From Corynebacterium stationis (GTDB lineage Bacteria; Actinomycetota; Actinomycetes; Mycobacteriales; Mycobacteriaceae): a DNA stretch of 64,000 nt. Each line of letters opens with the position of its first letter. Positions within the stretch are counted from its first letter, which is position 1. The stretch lies in NCBI RefSeq assembly GCF_001941345.1, contig NZ_CP009251.1, positions 1,364,001 to 1,428,000 on the forward strand, read 5' to 3'. The position numbers were made by a program, and so were the translations under genes. A model generated the notes under the pieces. The model did not search any database. It saw only the letters and a program-made list of their open reading frames with translations, and had not been told where the DNA came from. This document shows, piece after piece, positions 53,223 through 63,088 of the stretch.

Positions 53223-55016
53223 TTAGAGCAGACGAACTGCGTATTCTGACATTCCAGACCAGCGAACCGGGCTCTTGGTTACGGTCTGACCGGACTGTGG
53301 GGCTTCCAGCATCATGCCGTCGCCCAAGTAGATAGCGACGTGGTGATTGCCACTAGGGCCATAGAAAATCAGGTCGCCGCGTTCCATCTCTTGCGGACTA
53401 ATGCGCTGGCCCTTGTTGTACTGGTAGCCAGTAAAGTGCGGCAGCGAGATGCCAACGCCAGCAAAGGCGTAGATCATCAAACCAGAGCAGTCGAAACCGA
53501 CCTTGTTGTAGTCACCGAAGGAATCGGCAACGCCTCCGTCGCGAATACCCTTGGTAGGACCATTCGCATCGCCGCCGCCCCAGGCATAAGGAACGCCGAT
53601 TTGCGACTCAGCACGTGCGATGACCGCTTCGATCTTCTCGCTGCGGGAGGCATCGCCAAGCTCTGCTGCTGCGGACTCTTCCACGGAGCTTGCGGTTGGC
53701 AGATCTTCTAAGACGCCAGCCAATTCAGCTGCGGAGCTAGATTCTTCTGCAGGTCCTTGTTGTGGAAATAGCGCACTGCTGCCAGCGACCAATGCTTCGG
53801 ATGTTGCATCTGTAGAGGAAGTATCTGCACCACCTGATACCGAATCGACAGAAAGCTCCGGCTGGGAAGCAGCAATAATTGCCGCTGCTGCACCTACGGC
53901 TAGACCCGCCAATTGCGCTGCCTGGTCACCATCAACACTGCTGCCTTGACTTGGCTCAGCCTGTGCTGGAGCATCGCCTGGTGTTCCAGCAGCTGAAGGC
54001 GCTACAGCCGCGGAGTAATTCTGCGTGGAAGACTGCGCAGGAATTTCCTGGGACGAAGAAGCGTCTGCAGGCTCGGCGGTTTCACTAGCCGAGTCAGATT
54101 CACTGGTCGCAGCAGCTTCCGGCGCGGAGGTTTCTTCAGTCGTTGACGTTGCAGGCGTTGCGGATGTTTCCGACGCTACCGAAGGCTCTGATGCTTCGCT
54201 TGTCGATGCAGGAGACTCGCCAGAGCTCGTCCCTTTAGCCTCCGTAGGTGATTCAGAATCCGAAGGTTCTTCACCACGTGCCGAGGATAATGCCGCTTGT
54301 GCCTCTTGCTGAAGAGCGACCAGCTTTTCATGCTCAGAGGAAACTTCGCTGACGCGCGTTTGGTTTTGTTCCAGCACAGCGCGAGCTTCATCTTCAGCTG
54401 CTTCGGCATTAGCTTCACGCTCAACCGCTAATTGCTCAGCCTTGCGCAGCTGAGATTCCTTATTGGACTTCTCGGTGCGTACCCGTTCCAATTCAGTAAC
54501 GGTACTCTGCTGCTTTTCTGCTTGGGAGCGCAGGAAACTCTGGCGCGTGAGCATGTCTTCCCGGGCATCGCCACCAGCAGCACTGGTGACAGACTCTGAG
54601 GTATTGGCACGACGATAAGCCGAACGAGAAATCTCGTCCAGCTTTTCTTGTGCGCCTTCGACGTCTACCTGGGCATCGTCAAGCTCACTGCGAGCAGCAA
54701 GGGTTCCGCGTCGTGCTTGCTCAGAAAGGTTGCGCGCGTCCTGCAAGTCAACCAGAGCCTGGTTGGCACGCTCACGGAATTCACCAAGTTCGCCTTCCAG
54801 GCGGGCAATTTCTTCCTGGACATCGGCAATCGCACCGGCCAAAGAAGCAACCGAAACATCGCCGTTTAAGACACCTTGAAGCTTTTCGATAGCGGAAGTG
54901 TTTTCTTCAGCAACCGCTGGGGTTGTTGTGGATATCAGCGAAACGCTGAGCGTACACGCGACAGCTGCTAGGGCTGCCCGCATACGACGCGTGCGCTTGG
55001 AAGAGGTGGTGGCCAC
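53223..55016 (-). CDS. ripA: RipA-like NlpC/P60 peptidoglycan endopeptidase
   Basis: Secreted D,L-endopeptidase (gamma-D-Glu to mDAP) needed for daughter-cell separation, 597 aa from GTG 55016 (GAGGAGTTAATTC upstream). Signal peptide: basic SKRTRRMRAALAAVACTLSV, then LISTTTPAVAEE with the AVA|EE cleavage site. A long coiled coil spans about residues 60-240 (DVQEEIARLEGELGEFRERA onward). Residues about 245-440 are a Ser/Thr/Glu/Ala/Pro-rich low-complexity linker. The NlpC/P60 domain begins near 470 (RAESQIGVPYAWGGGDANGP); catalytic Cys is in VGFDCSGLMIYAF and His in SGNHHVAIYLGDG. The gene order with a DUF6676 gene and acn matches the mycobacterial ripA region. Confidence 0.9.
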   Translation of the reverse strand: MATTSSKRTRRMRAALAAVACTLSVSLISTTTPAVAEENTSAIEKLQGVLNGDVSVASLAGAIADVQEEIARLEGELGEFRERANQALVDLQDARNLSEQARRGTLAARSELDDAQVDVEGAQEKLDEISRSAYRRANTSESVTSAAGGDAREDMLTRQSFLRSQAEKQQSTVTELERVRTEKSNKESQLRKAEQLAVEREANAEAAEDEARAVLEQNQTRVSEVSSEHEKLVALQQEAQAALSSARGEEPSDSESPTEAKGTSSGESPASTSEASEPSVASETSATPATSTTEETSAPEAAATSESDSASETAEPADASSSQEIPAQSSTQNYSAAVAPSAAGTPGDAPAQAEPSQGSSVDGDQAAQLAGLAVGAAAAIIAASQPELSVDSVSGGADTSSTDATSEALVAGSSALFPQQGPAEESSSAAELAGVLEDLPTASSVEESAAAELGDASRSEKIEAVIARAESQIGVPYAWGGGDANGPTKGIRDGGVADSFGDYNKVGFDCSGLMIYAFAGVGISLPHFTGYQYNKGQRISPQEMERGDLIFYGPSGNHHVAIYLGDGMMLEAPQSGQTVTKSPVRWSGMSEYAVRLL

Positions 55017-55719
55017 GAATTAACTCCTCACACCACCACCAGAAGTCAAAGCCGTGATGCGGTGGAGTGATTTGAGCATAGAAATGCCCGGGAGCCCTTA
55101 CCCAGGCTGCCGCGAACACACGCCTATTTGCACACGCTCTCTTCAGCGCCTCAATAAAGGCCCTCACTCCTGACAACCAGCAGTGGGTGCTCAGTAAAAA
55201 GCGAATAGAAAATACGCCTCCGCGAATTAATTGCTACCGAATATTTGCCACTGCAAAGACCCCACTATTGACCAAGAATGCTTCAGCTCTTGGCGTGCTT
55301 CCCCACATGCCCGTGCTGACTTCATGCATCACTGTCAATATTCAAGTCTTAAACCGTGACTAATTATCACTAGAACCAACTCGTGAGTCGATGTTTGAAC
55401 CATACGACACACACCCAACCCCTCGCATCTACTTTCACAAGAAACACATACGTCAAGCATCGCCACATGACTTAACTCGGGTATGTAACCAGCACTTCTG
55501 TAATCAATTCGTGACAATTGTAATGTTAGTCACACTTGGCAAAACGCGCGCAATAATCTACCGGGATAGCCACTATCGGCCTGGTATGGAGAGGTAGCCC
55601 CAGTGTTCCGCCTAAAATCCGCAGGCCAACGCCGAAAAAGCGCTCAGTGCTGGATGGTGCGCAAGATAATCCGCCCACAACAACAAAGGAGGGGCGGCGA
55701 AAAGCAAAGGGTTGATGCC
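55017..55719. other. Long leader/intergenic region upstream of ripA
   Basis: About 0.7 kb contain no credible gene. A hairpin lies close to the ripA start (GCCTGGG/CCCGGGC on the minus strand, 55086-55107). An inverted GTGAC (55511-55515) and GTCAC (55529-55533), 13 bases apart, suggests a regulator site further upstream, but the spacing does not match the GlxR consensus. RipA-type genes in relatives are under MtrAB and related control; no such site could be assigned with certainty. I see no conserved c-di-AMP riboswitch core. Confidence 0.5.
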
Positions 55720-56178
55720 TTACTTTTGGATAACAGACCTATAAACAAACAGTCCCGTGAGAACGAGGGCGACAACAACCATCGCCACAATCAGCGGCCA
55801 GGGAACACCGAAGGGATCGACGCCGGCATAAAACCGGTCAAGTAACTCAACTTGATTTACGCCTTGCGGTATATCACCCTGGGTCGCTTCGATAGCCGCA
55901 CGCGAGTAGGTGTCGCTGACTGCAGATACGTTACGCACGGTTTGCACGACGACAGTATCTAGCCCGGTTGCATCTTGAAGTTCTTGTGCAATATCTCGCG
56001 CGTCGGCAAGCCGTGTTGGGTAAACATCAACAACAGCTATGCCGTGTGAATCCTGGAGGGTGGAAACGATTGGGTCTTGAATCTCTGCATTGGTAGCAAG
56101 ATCGGGGTTTGAAAACGCCACGCCATCTTCCGCGAGCTGTGCAGAAAGGTTGGGGATGTCAACGCCCTCTGTAATCAT
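55720..56178 (-). CDS. DUF6676 (Rv1476-like) membrane protein
   Basis: A 152-aa protein with a soluble N-terminal domain and one C-terminal membrane helix (WPLIVAMVVVALVLTGLFVY), then a short basic tail. The N-terminal domain contains VDIPNLSAQLAEDGVAFSNP and HGIAVVDVYPTRLADARDIA, a TPM-like alpha/beta region, and RFYAGVDPFGVPWPL leads into the helix. The location between acn and ripA is the same as in mycobacteria, from memory. The function is unknown; a role in the cell envelope is plausible only from the neighbour. Confidence 0.8.
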   Translation of the reverse strand: MITEGVDIPNLSAQLAEDGVAFSNPDLATNAEIQDPIVSTLQDSHGIAVVDVYPTRLADARDIAQELQDATGLDTVVVQTVRNVSAVSDTYSRAAIEATQGDIPQGVNQVELLDRFYAGVDPFGVPWPLIVAMVVVALVLTGLFVYRSVIQK

Positions 56179-56487
56179 TAGGTGCTACCCCTTTTGTCGT
56201 GTAGTCCATTGGCGGATGCTTCAAGCTTCTTCCCAGGTTATATCCAAATTGGGCGCCTTGAGTAGCGATGACGCGCCGGTAAACCGCAAATAGTGGAAAC
56301 AGTACGCGCGTTCTGTTAGTATCGAAGGCGTCCAACGAGATACCTCACTACAATGGGAGGATGAACCATTCGGTTTGCCTCATTAGCGTTTGACTGAAAA
56401 CCCCATGACTCAAGCGGTTAGAAGGCAGCGGGTGGTGAGGATAACTGAATGTTTAGTTCAAAACAACAAGGAATGGAGCTCCCTGTG
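56179..56487 (+). promoter_or_regulatory. acn promoter and leader region
   Basis: About 310 bp separate the divergent DUF6676 and acn starts. It holds the AcnR operator and the -10 element described separately, and a leader of about 165 bases. ATGs at 56449 and 56473 are open in the acn frame, but the GGAG box six bases before GTG 56488 and the family N-terminus favour the GTG. Confidence 0.6.
56300..56315. promoter_or_regulatory. AcnR operator
   Basis: CAGTACGCGCGTTCTG matches the C. glutamicum AcnR site CAGNAC-N4-GTNCTG. It is placed immediately before a -10 element (TAGTAT, 56317-56322), so a bound AcnR dimer would block RNA polymerase. The acnR gene lies downstream of acn. Confidence 0.8.
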
Positions 56488-59301
56488 ACTGAAAGCTTGA
56501 ACTCCTTTGACACCAAGAAGACTCTTGATGTCAATGGCAAGGAATACACTTATTTCGACATTACCGCCGTTGAAGGCCTCGAGAAGCTTCCATACTCTCT
56601 GAAGGTCTTGGCAGAAAACCTTCTGCGCACCGAAGACGGTAAGAACGTAACCGAAGAGCACATCAAGGCTCTTGCAAACTGGGACCCAGAAGCTGAGCCA
56701 GAGACTGAAATTCAGTTCACCCCAGCTCGTGTTCTGATGCAGGACTTCACCGGTGTTCCATGTGTTGTCGACTTGGCAACCATGCGTGAGGCAGTTTCCG
56801 CACTGGGTGGTAGCCCAGACCAGGTAAACCCTCTGAACCCAGCCGAGATGGTTATTGACCACTCCGTTATTACTGAGGCATTCGGCTCCGCTGATGCTTT
56901 GGAAAAGAACGTTGAGATTGAGTACCAGCGCAACGAAGAGCGCTACCAGTTCCTGCGTTGGGGTGCTGAGAACTTCTCTAACTTCAAGGTTGTTCCTCCA
57001 GGAACCGGTATTGTCCACCAGGTAAACATTGAGTACCTGTCCCGCGTGGTCTTTGACAACGACGGTTTGGCATACCCAGATACCTGTATTGGTACTGACT
57101 CCCACACCACCATGGAAAACGGCCTGGGCATCCTGGGCTGGGGCGTTGGCGGCATCGAGGCTGAGGCAGCAATGCTTGGCCAGCCAGTTTCCATGCTTAT
57201 CCCTAAGGTTGTTGGCTTCAAGCTGACCGGCGACATCCCAGCTGGCGTTACCGCAACCGACGTGGTTTTGACCATCACCCAGATGCTGCGTCAGCACGGC
57301 GTAGTCCAGAAGTTCGTAGAGTTCTACGGCAATGGCGTTAAGTCCATCCCACTGGCAAACCGCGCAACCATCGGCAACATGTCCCCTGAGTTCGGTTCCA
57401 CCGCGGCAATGTTCCCAATCGACGAGGAAACCATCAAGTACCTCGAGCTGACCGGTCGCCCACAGGAGCAGATCGATCGCGTTGAGGCTTACGCCAAGGC
57501 TCAGACCATGTGGCTGGAGCAGGACGGTGTAGAGCCTAAGTTCTCTGAGTACCTCGAACTCGACCTGAGCACCGTTGTTCCTTCCATCGCTGGCCCTAAG
57601 CGTCCACAGGACCGCATCTTGCAGTCCGAGGCGAAGGAACAGTTCCGTAAGGACCTGGGCAACTACACCACCGACGAAGTTCTTGTCGATGAGTCCTCTG
57701 CTGCTGCAAAGCGCATGACCTCCGAGTCCGGCGTTGTTGCTGATGGTGACGACGTCACCGGTGGCCTGAACTACTCCCGCGCTGGTAAGGGCGAGTCTGC
57801 TGCAGCTGGTGCTGTTGGCCGTCAGTCCAACCCAGTTATCGTCGAGTCCCCTAACGGCGGCGAGTACACCCTGGACCACGGCATGGTTGCTATTGCTTCC
57901 ATCACCTCTTGCACCAACACCTCTAACCCATCGGTCATGATCGGTGCTGGTCTGATTGCTCGCAAGGCTGCTGAGCTCGGTCTTGAGTCCAAGCCATGGG
58001 TTAAGACCATTTGTGCTCCTGGTTCCCAGGTTGTTGACGGCTACTTCCGTCGTGCAGACCTGTGGAAGGACCTTGAGGCTATGGGCTTCTACCTCTCCGG
58101 CTTCGGTTGCACCTCTTGTATCGGTAACTCTGGCCCACTGCCAGATGAGATCTCTGATGCCATCAACGAGCACGACTTGGCTGCAACCGCAGTTCTGTCG
58201 GGTAACCGTAACTTCGAAGGCCGCATCTCCCCTGACGTGAAGATGAACTACCTGGCTTCGCCAATCATGGTTATTGCTTACGCAATCGCTGGCACCATGG
58301 ACTTCGACTTCGAGACCCAGGCTCTGGGTCAGGACAAGGACGGCAACGATGTCTTCTTGAAGGACATCTGGCCATCCACCGAAGAGATCGAAGCAACCAT
58401 CCAGGAAGCTATCTCCCGCGAAATGTACGAAGCTGACTACGCTGACGTATTCAAGGGCGACGACGCATGGCGCAACCTGAACGTTCCAGAAGGCGAGACC
58501 TTCAAGTGGGACGAAGACTCCACCTACATTCGTAAGGCACCTTACTTCGATGGCATGGAAGCTGAGCCAGCTCCAGTTGAAGACATCAAGGGCGCTCGCG
58601 TTCTGGTGAAGCTGGGCGACTCGGTCACCACTGACCACATCTCCCCTGCTTCGGCTATTAAGCCAGGCACCCCAGCTGCTCAGTACCTGGATGCACACGG
58701 TGTTGACCGCGTTGACTACAACTCCTTGGGCTCTCGTCGTGGTAACCACGAGGTCATGGTTCGCGGTACCTTCGCTAACATCCGTCTGGCTAACCAGTTG
58801 GTTGATATCACCGGTGGCTACACCTTGGACTTCACCAAGGAAGATGCACCACAGTCCTTCATCTACGATGCGTCTGTGAACTACCAGGAAGCTGGCATCC
58901 CGCTGGTCGTCCTCGGTGGTAAGGAATACGGTTCCGGTTCTTCCCGTGACTGGGCTGCTAAGGGCACCAACCTGCTGGGTGTTAAGGCAGTTATCGTTGA
59001 GTCCTTCGAGCGTATTCACCGCTCCAACCTCATCGGTATGGGCGTTGTCCCATTGCAGTTCCCTGCTGGTGAGTCTCACGAGTCCCTCGGCCTTGACGGC
59101 CACGAGACCTTCGACATCGAAGGCCTTGAGGAACTCAACAATGGCACCACGCCAAAGACCCTGAAGGTCACCGCAACCAAGGATTCCGGCGAAAAGGTTG
59201 AGTTCGACGCAACCGTTCGTATCGACACCCCGGGTGAGGCTGACTACTTCCGTCACGGCGGTATTCTGCAGTACGTTCTGCGTCAGATGGTCAAGTCTTA
59301 A
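56488..59301 (+). CDS. acn: Aconitate hydratase A
   Basis: [4Fe-4S] TCA-cycle enzyme isomerising citrate and isocitrate, 937 aa. Start: GTG 56488 ([20 protein letters not shown]), which matches the C. glutamicum N-terminus in memory and has a GGAG box. Three cluster cysteines are visible in [14 protein letters not shown] and [14 protein letters not shown]. Other motifs: [40 protein letters not shown], and the swivel domain with [15 protein letters not shown] and [17 protein letters not shown]. Codon use is strongly biased, as for a highly expressed gene; this leaves a long spurious open frame on the other strand. Repressed by AcnR at the upstream operator. Confidence 0.97.
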   Translation, partial: TESLNSFDTKKTLDVNGKEYTYFDITAVEGLEKLPYSLKVLAENLLRTEDGKNVTEEHIKALANWDPEAEPETEIQFTPARVLMQDFTGVPCVVDLATMREAVSALGGSPDQVNPLNPAEMVIDHSVITEAFGSADALEKNVEIEYQRNEERYQFLRWGAENFSNFKVVPPGTGIVHQVNIEYLSRVVFDNDGLAYPDTCIGTDSHTTMENGLGILGWGVGGIEAEAAMLGQPVSMLIPKVVGFKLTGDIPAGVTATDVVLTITQMLRQHGVVQKFVEFYGNGVKSIPLANRATIGNMSPEFGSTAAMFPIDEETIKYLELTGRPQEQIDRVEAYAKAQTMWLEQDGVEPKFSEYLELDLSTVVPSIAGPKRPQDRILQSEAKEQFRKDLGNYTTDEVLVDESSAAAKRMTSESGVVADGDDVTGGLNYSRAGKGESAAAGAVGRQSNPVIVESPNGGEYTLDHGMVAIASITSCTNTSNPSVMIGAGLIARKAAELGLESKPWVKTICAPGSQVVDGYFRRADLWKDLEAMGFYLSGFGCTSCIGNSGPLPDEISDAINEHDLAATAVLSGNRNFEGRISPDVKMNYLASPIMVIAYAIAGTMDFDFETQALGQDKDGNDVFLKDIWPSTEEIEATIQEAISREMYEADYADVFKGDDAWRNLNVPEGETFKWDEDSTYIRKAPYFDGMEAEPAPVEDIKGARVLVKLGDSVTTDHISPASAIKPGTPAAQYLDAHGVDRVDYNSLGSRRGNHEVMVRGTFANIRLANQLVDITGGYTLDFTKEDAPQSFIYDASVNYQEAGIPLVVLGGKEYGSGSSRDWAAKGTNLLGVKAVIVESFERIHRSNLIGMGVVPLQFPAGESHESLGLDGHETFDIEGLEELNNGTTPKTLKVTATKDSGEKVEFDATVRIDTPGEADYFRHGGILQYVLRQMVKS

Positions 59302-59365
59302 GATAAAGGCTGACTGTCACCGCCGGAATTTGTAAGCAAGTGCACCAGGCGATGACGACAGAATA

Positions 59366-59400
59366 AAGCGGGGTCACGATTATTTGTCGTGACCCCGCTT
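59366..59400 (+). terminator. Terminator after acn
   Basis: AAGCGGGGTCACGA (59366-59379) pairs with TCGTGACCCCGCTT (59387-59400). Strong stem, weak T-run. It separates acn from acnR, so acnR needs its own promoter or read-through. Confidence 0.8.
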
Positions 59401-59474
59401 AGTCTTTGAACCCTCGTTTATAAACCTCTATATCCCGTAGTGTTTAACTATTTTCAAAGGAGCAGGCTGAGCTT

Positions 59475-60062
59475 ATGCCAATCATTAGCGATGAAGAGCT
59501 AAACCGCCGTCGCCATGACATTTTGGTGGGCGCGCGTAAATGCTTTGCAGACCATGGCTATGAAGGCGCTACTGTTCGCCTGCTCGAGGAAGCCACGGGG
59601 AAATCTCGCGGCGCAATTTTTCACCACTTCGGTGATAAAGAATCGCTGTTTCTGGCACTCGCCAAAGAAGACACGCTGCGTCAGGCAGAAGTCGTAGCCA
59701 ATAATGGTCTGGTTGAGGTGATGCGCGAGATGTTGCGCCACCCCGAACGCCATGACTGGTTGGCTACGCGCTTAGAGGTTGCCTCGCTGGTGCGCACTGA
59801 CCCGTCTTTCCGTGTCCGCTGGAAAGACCAGCAGTCCATCTTGGATGAGGCCATGCGTGCTCGTCTGCGCTCTAAAGCAGAGCAAGGCCGCGTGCGCGGC
59901 GACATCTCCGTGGACACGCTTATGGCTTATCTACAGACGTTTATGGACGGGTTTATCTCTCGGTTAGTGCAAGGCGATACTCACGACCTCGAAGCCGTGC
60001 TGGATATCGTAGAGCACTCGATTCGTACGGCAACCTCGGCGAAGTTGAAAGCAACCGAATAG
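59475..60062 (+). CDS. acnR: TetR-family repressor AcnR
   Basis: A 195-aa TetR regulator. N-terminal HTH: RRHDILVGARKCFADHGYEG, then ATVRLLEEATGKSRGAIFHH and FGDKESLFLALAKED (residues about 10-60). The remainder is the ligand/dimer domain. In C. glutamicum AcnR represses acn and responds to citrate-Mg2+ and the isocitrate/cis-aconitate level. The consensus operator sits in front of acn here. ATG 59475 has AAAGGAG 13 bases upstream. Confidence 0.93.
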   Translation: MPIISDEELNRRRHDILVGARKCFADHGYEGATVRLLEEATGKSRGAIFHHFGDKESLFLALAKEDTLRQAEVVANNGLVEVMREMLRHPERHDWLATRLEVASLVRTDPSFRVRWKDQQSILDEAMRARLRSKAEQGRVRGDISVDTLMAYLQTFMDGFISRLVQGDTHDLEAVLDIVEHSIRTATSAKLKATE

Positions 60063-60076
60063 CGATAAAAACGCCC

Positions 60077-60124
60077 AAGGGCCGGGCACATCCTATGTAC
60101 TTCAGGATGTGCCCGGCCCTTTCT
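60077..60124. terminator. Terminator after acnR
   Basis: AAGGGCCGGGCACATCCT (60077-60094) pairs perfectly with AGGATGTGCCCGGCCCTT (60104-60121), followed by TCT. It lies between acnR and the convergent reductase gene. Confidence 0.9.
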
Positions 60125-60143
60125 CTAGTCTTAGGTCTAGGGT

Positions 60144-60821
60144 TTAGGACTCCCAGATGCTGGAGACTGGCTTGTCGCCGGTGTAGAACTCCAGCGGTGC
60201 GTGTGGTGGCACCTTGTCTTCGTTGATGATCTCAGCGATGACATCGGCAACCAATTCGCGTGGGGTCTTAGCATCGCCGTCGCGCACACTTCTTGGCTCG
60301 GTGACGGTAATACCAGCAGCTGGGTCTTCAGTTAGCAGGCCAGGGCCTAGGATTACGTGGTCGAGGCTCGAGGAGTTGATGCGGTTATCGGCATTCTTCT
60401 TCGATTCCACGTAGGCGTACCAAGAGCCACCGTCATTTTCTACTTCATTGGTGGTAGCGCCCATGTAGGAAATCATAATCAGTCGAGGTGCCTTCTCCCC
60501 GAGTGATTCCATGCCCTCAACCAAGGCGATGGCGCCATCTTGGTCAACGGCAAAAGTGAGATCAGCACCGCCCCGGCCACCGTTGCCGGCGCCCCAGACG
60601 ACGACATCGAAGCCATCGACAAGTTGTGCCCAATCAGCAGCACTTTGCTTCGTGATATCAGCGATAACTGGAGTAGCTCCAAGGCCTTCCAGTTCAGCTT
60701 TGTATTCAGGATTGCGCACGAGCGAGTGAACCTCGTGACCTTTTTCTACGAGCTTCGGGGTGGTTAGCAAACCAATCTTGCCGTGACCACCGATGTACAG
60801 AACTTTCTTCGTATCAGGCAT
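60144..60821 (-). CDS. NAD(P)-binding NmrA/SDR-like protein
   Basis: A 225-aa atypical SDR. The N-terminal Rossmann motif is VLYIGGHGKIGLLTTPKLVE (GGHGKIG), followed by the basic VHSLVRNPEYK loop, which favours NADP, and FDVVVWGAGNGGRGGADLTF. YAYVESKKNADNRINSSSLD contains the Tyr-x3-Lys-like pair. These proteins reduce or sense flavins/quinones or isomerise sugars; the substrate is unknown. It is single-gene and convergent with acnR. Confidence 0.82.
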   Translation of the reverse strand: MPDTKKVLYIGGHGKIGLLTTPKLVEKGHEVHSLVRNPEYKAELEGLGATPVIADITKQSAADWAQLVDGFDVVVWGAGNGGRGGADLTFAVDQDGAIALVEGMESLGEKAPRLIMISYMGATTNEVENDGGSWYAYVESKKNADNRINSSSLDHVILGPGLLTEDPAAGITVTEPRSVRDGDAKTPRELVADVIAEIINEDKVPPHAPLEFYTGDKPVSSIWES

Positions 60822-60969
60822 GACCCCACCCTAACCGCGCCGCGGCGAAATTCCCACCGTTGCGACGTATTTTACGAACATCAGCACAACTTCCAGGCGA
60901 AGTAAGTTTAGCCACCTATTAGCGAATGGCGTCGAGCCTGTTAACGCTTGTGAATCGTACCTAGCTAGG

Positions 60970-61248
60970 ATGTTATTTATGATTGCCATCATGACTGTTA
61001 CCGGTGCCGATCGCACTGGAATTATTGCCCAAGTAACTACTGCCCTCGCGGAACTCAATGTCAATATCGTGGATGTGTCCCAGACTTTGATGTCGGGTTA
61101 TTTCACCATGATTTTGCGCGTGGAACTTCTCGATTCTGAAACTTCTATTCAAAAGATCCAAGAGCGCATGAAACCCGTTGAGGAAGAAACACAGCAGGTC
61201 ATCCGTATCCAGTCGGAAGACCTGTTTACCGCGATGAACGAAATTTAA
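60970..61248 (+). CDS. ACT-domain protein (UPF0237)
   Basis: A 92-aa stand-alone ACT domain: [20 protein letters not shown] then [20 protein letters not shown], and [20 protein letters not shown]. The small size and position match the UPF0237 proteins that accompany PFL (DUF711) genes across bacteria. ACT domains bind amino acids or other small molecules. The start may be ATG 60970 or 60979. The next gene begins 17 bases after the stop; the two are an operon. Confidence 0.88.
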   Translation: MLFMIAIMTVTGADRTGIIAQVTTALAELNVNIVDVSQTLMSGYFTMILRVELLDSETSIQKIQERMKPVEEETQQVIRIQSEDLFTAMNEI

Positions 61249-61265
61249 AGGGAGCCGCATTCGCA

Positions 61266-62624
61266 ATGGCATTTGAAACACACGGCATCCTCGACACCAT
61301 CGAGATGATTGAGAAATATCGCCTCGATATCCGCACCGTTACCATGGGTATTTCCTTGCTGGGCTGTACTCGCACCACCATGGAAGAGACCTGCCAGGCT
61401 ATTTATGACCGAGTAACCACTCAGGCTGAGCACCTCGTTGAGGTGTGTGAGGGCATTGAAGCCGAGCTGGGTATTCCTATCGTCAACAAGCGCATCTCCG
61501 TCACCCCTATCTCTTTGGTTGTTGCAGGCGTTGACGGTGACCCGGTTGATGCCGCTAAGGCTTTGGATAAGGCCGCTAAGAAGGTGGGCGTTAACTTTGT
61601 CGGCGGTTACTCTGCATTGGTTGAAAAGGGTGCAACCACCGCGGAAAAGAACCTGATTAATTCAATTCCGGAAGCTCTGGCGACTACCGACGTGGTGTGC
61701 TCTTCGGTCAATATTGCATCGTCGCGCGCAGGTATCAATATGAATGCTGTGGCAAAGATGGGCGAGATTATTAAAGAATCTGCCGAGCTGACCAAGGATA
61801 ACTCGGCAATTGCTTGTGCAAAGCTCGTCGTCTTTGCCAACTCCGTAGGCGATAATCCGTTCATGGCTGGTGCCTTCCACGGCATTGAGGAGCCAGATTG
61901 CGTCGTATCCGTTGGCGTCTCTGGCCCTGGCGTTGTTGACCGTGCGCTGGGCAACCTTACTGGCGCTTCCTTGGATCAGGTTGCTGAAGAAATCAAGAAG
62001 GCAGCGTTTAAGATCACTCGTGCTGGCCAGTTGGTGGGCAACATGGCCTCAGAGCGCCTCGGCGTGCCTTTTGGCATCGTGGACCTTTCTCTGGCTCCTA
62101 CCGCGGAGTTGGGCGACTCGGTCGCGCACATCTTGGAACACATGGGCTTGGACCAAGTCGGAACGCATGGCACCACCGCGGCACTCGCGCTGCTTAACGA
62201 TGCAGTTAAGAAGGGCGGCATGATGGCATGCTCCCGTGTTGGTGGTTTGTCTGGTTCCTTTATCCCTGTCTCTGAAGATAAGGGCATGATCGATGCCGTA
62301 CGCTCTGGTGCAATTTCTATGGACAAGCTTGAAGCCATGACTGCAATCTGCTCCGTTGGCTTTGACATGATCGCGCTTCCAGGTGATACCTCTGCCTCGA
62401 CTATCGCCGGTATGATTGCTGATGAAGCAGCCATTGGCGTGATGAACCATAAGACCACCGCGGTGCGCGTCATCCCGGTCCCGGGCAAGACTGTCGGCGA
62501 TGAAGTTAACTTTGGCGGACTGTTGGGCTACGCGCCCATCATCCCTGTCAACACGGTGGGCAACTCCGAGTTCATTTCTCGTGGCGGGTTCATTCCCGCT
62601 CCGGTACATGGATTTAGAAACTAA
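61266..62624 (+). CDS. PFL-family (UPF0210/DUF711) protein
   Basis: A 452-aa protein of the DUF711 family, whose fold resembles pyruvate formate-lyase/ribonucleotide reductase barrels. Conserved segments: [80 protein letters not shown], and the C-terminal [20 protein letters not shown] and [15 protein letters not shown]. No glycyl-radical motif (RVxG) is evident near the C-terminus, so it is not an active PFL. ATG 61266 has AAAGGGAG upstream. It is expressed with the ACT protein; the function of the pair is undetermined. Confidence 0.88.
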   Translation: MAFETHGILDTIEMIEKYRLDIRTVTMGISLLGCTRTTMEETCQAIYDRVTTQAEHLVEVCEGIEAELGIPIVNKRISVTPISLVVAGVDGDPVDAAKALDKAAKKVGVNFVGGYSALVEKGATTAEKNLINSIPEALATTDVVCSSVNIASSRAGINMNAVAKMGEIIKESAELTKDNSAIACAKLVVFANSVGDNPFMAGAFHGIEEPDCVVSVGVSGPGVVDRALGNLTGASLDQVAEEIKKAAFKITRAGQLVGNMASERLGVPFGIVDLSLAPTAELGDSVAHILEHMGLDQVGTHGTTAALALLNDAVKKGGMMACSRVGGLSGSFIPVSEDKGMIDAVRSGAISMDKLEAMTAICSVGFDMIALPGDTSASTIAGMIADEAAIGVMNHKTTAVRVIPVPGKTVGDEVNFGGLLGYAPIIPVNTVGNSEFISRGGFIPAPVHGFRN

Positions 62625-62644
62625 TACCCGATAGTTTCACCCCC

Positions 62645-62688
62645 ATACCTATGGTGCGGCCAAATACTTCTGGCCGCACCATAGGTAT
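62645..62688 (+). terminator. Terminator after the PFL-family gene
   Basis: ATACCTATGGTGCGGCCA (62645-62662) pairs with TGGCCGCACCATAGGTAT (62671-62688), followed by TTTTTTATAA. Strong stem and T-run. Confidence 0.92.
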
Positions 62689-62890
62689 TTTTTATAACTT
62701 AATGAGCTGGGGTTTTGCCCGCATTTTGGGGGTTAAATTCAAAACATCTTGCATGCAGGCTCAATCTCCCTGTAGTTTTCCCTGCGAATCGGTGGAGAAA
62801 CGAATTTATAATTAGTAACGTTTACTTATCTATTCGTTTGGTTTATTTACGTGACCGGTATGTATTAATCGTTCTATTGAATCTGGGCAG

Positions 62891-63088
62891 GTGACTATTT
62901 TGGGCGAGTTTATTATTGACCGCTGGCAAGACATCACCTTTCGCGCATACCAGCATGCTTCACTGGTATTGCAGTCGGTGTTGCTAGCGCTAGTCATTGC
63001 ACTCATTATCGCGGTTTTAGTTTCTTCGCACCATCGTGCGACCGCAATTGCTAACTCACTTTCATCAATTGGCTTAACGCTGCCATCA
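62891..63088 (+). pseudogene. Fragment of a betaine/osmoprotectant ABC transporter permease
   Basis: A GTG at 62891 begins MTILGEFIIDRWQDITFRAY, then QHASLVLQSVLLALVIALII. This is the N-terminus and first membrane helix of OpuCB/ProW-type permeases, continuing into HHRATAIANSLSSIGLTLPS, where such proteins go on to their second helix. Instead the frame enters PTTTNHAPKHY and stops at 63124. The remaining roughly 150 residues of permease are absent. The DNA at about 63073-63088 is also the start of an HNH endonuclease fragment in another frame. Confidence 0.6.

Noticed and set aside
55017..55250. A c-di-AMP (ydaO-type) riboswitch before ripA, as seen upstream of some actinobacterial NlpC/Rpf genes
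   Set aside because: I searched the minus strand for the conserved core blocks (GGGGAACC, GGGUGAAU, CAGCUAAC) and found none. Only a simple hairpin is present.
55511..55533. A GlxR (cAMP-CRP-like) site from GTGAC...GTCAC
   Set aside because: The half-sites are 13 bases apart, not the spacing of TGTGA-N6-TCACA.
56458..59256. A 932-codon open frame on the minus strand, antisense to acn
   Set aside because: It mirrors the strongly biased codon use of the highly expressed aconitase. The translation has no family motif, and acn is certain on the plus strand.
61266..62624. An active pyruvate formate-lyase
   Set aside because: No glycyl-radical motif near the C-terminus and no activating enzyme nearby. 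It belongs to the DUF711 family of unknown function.
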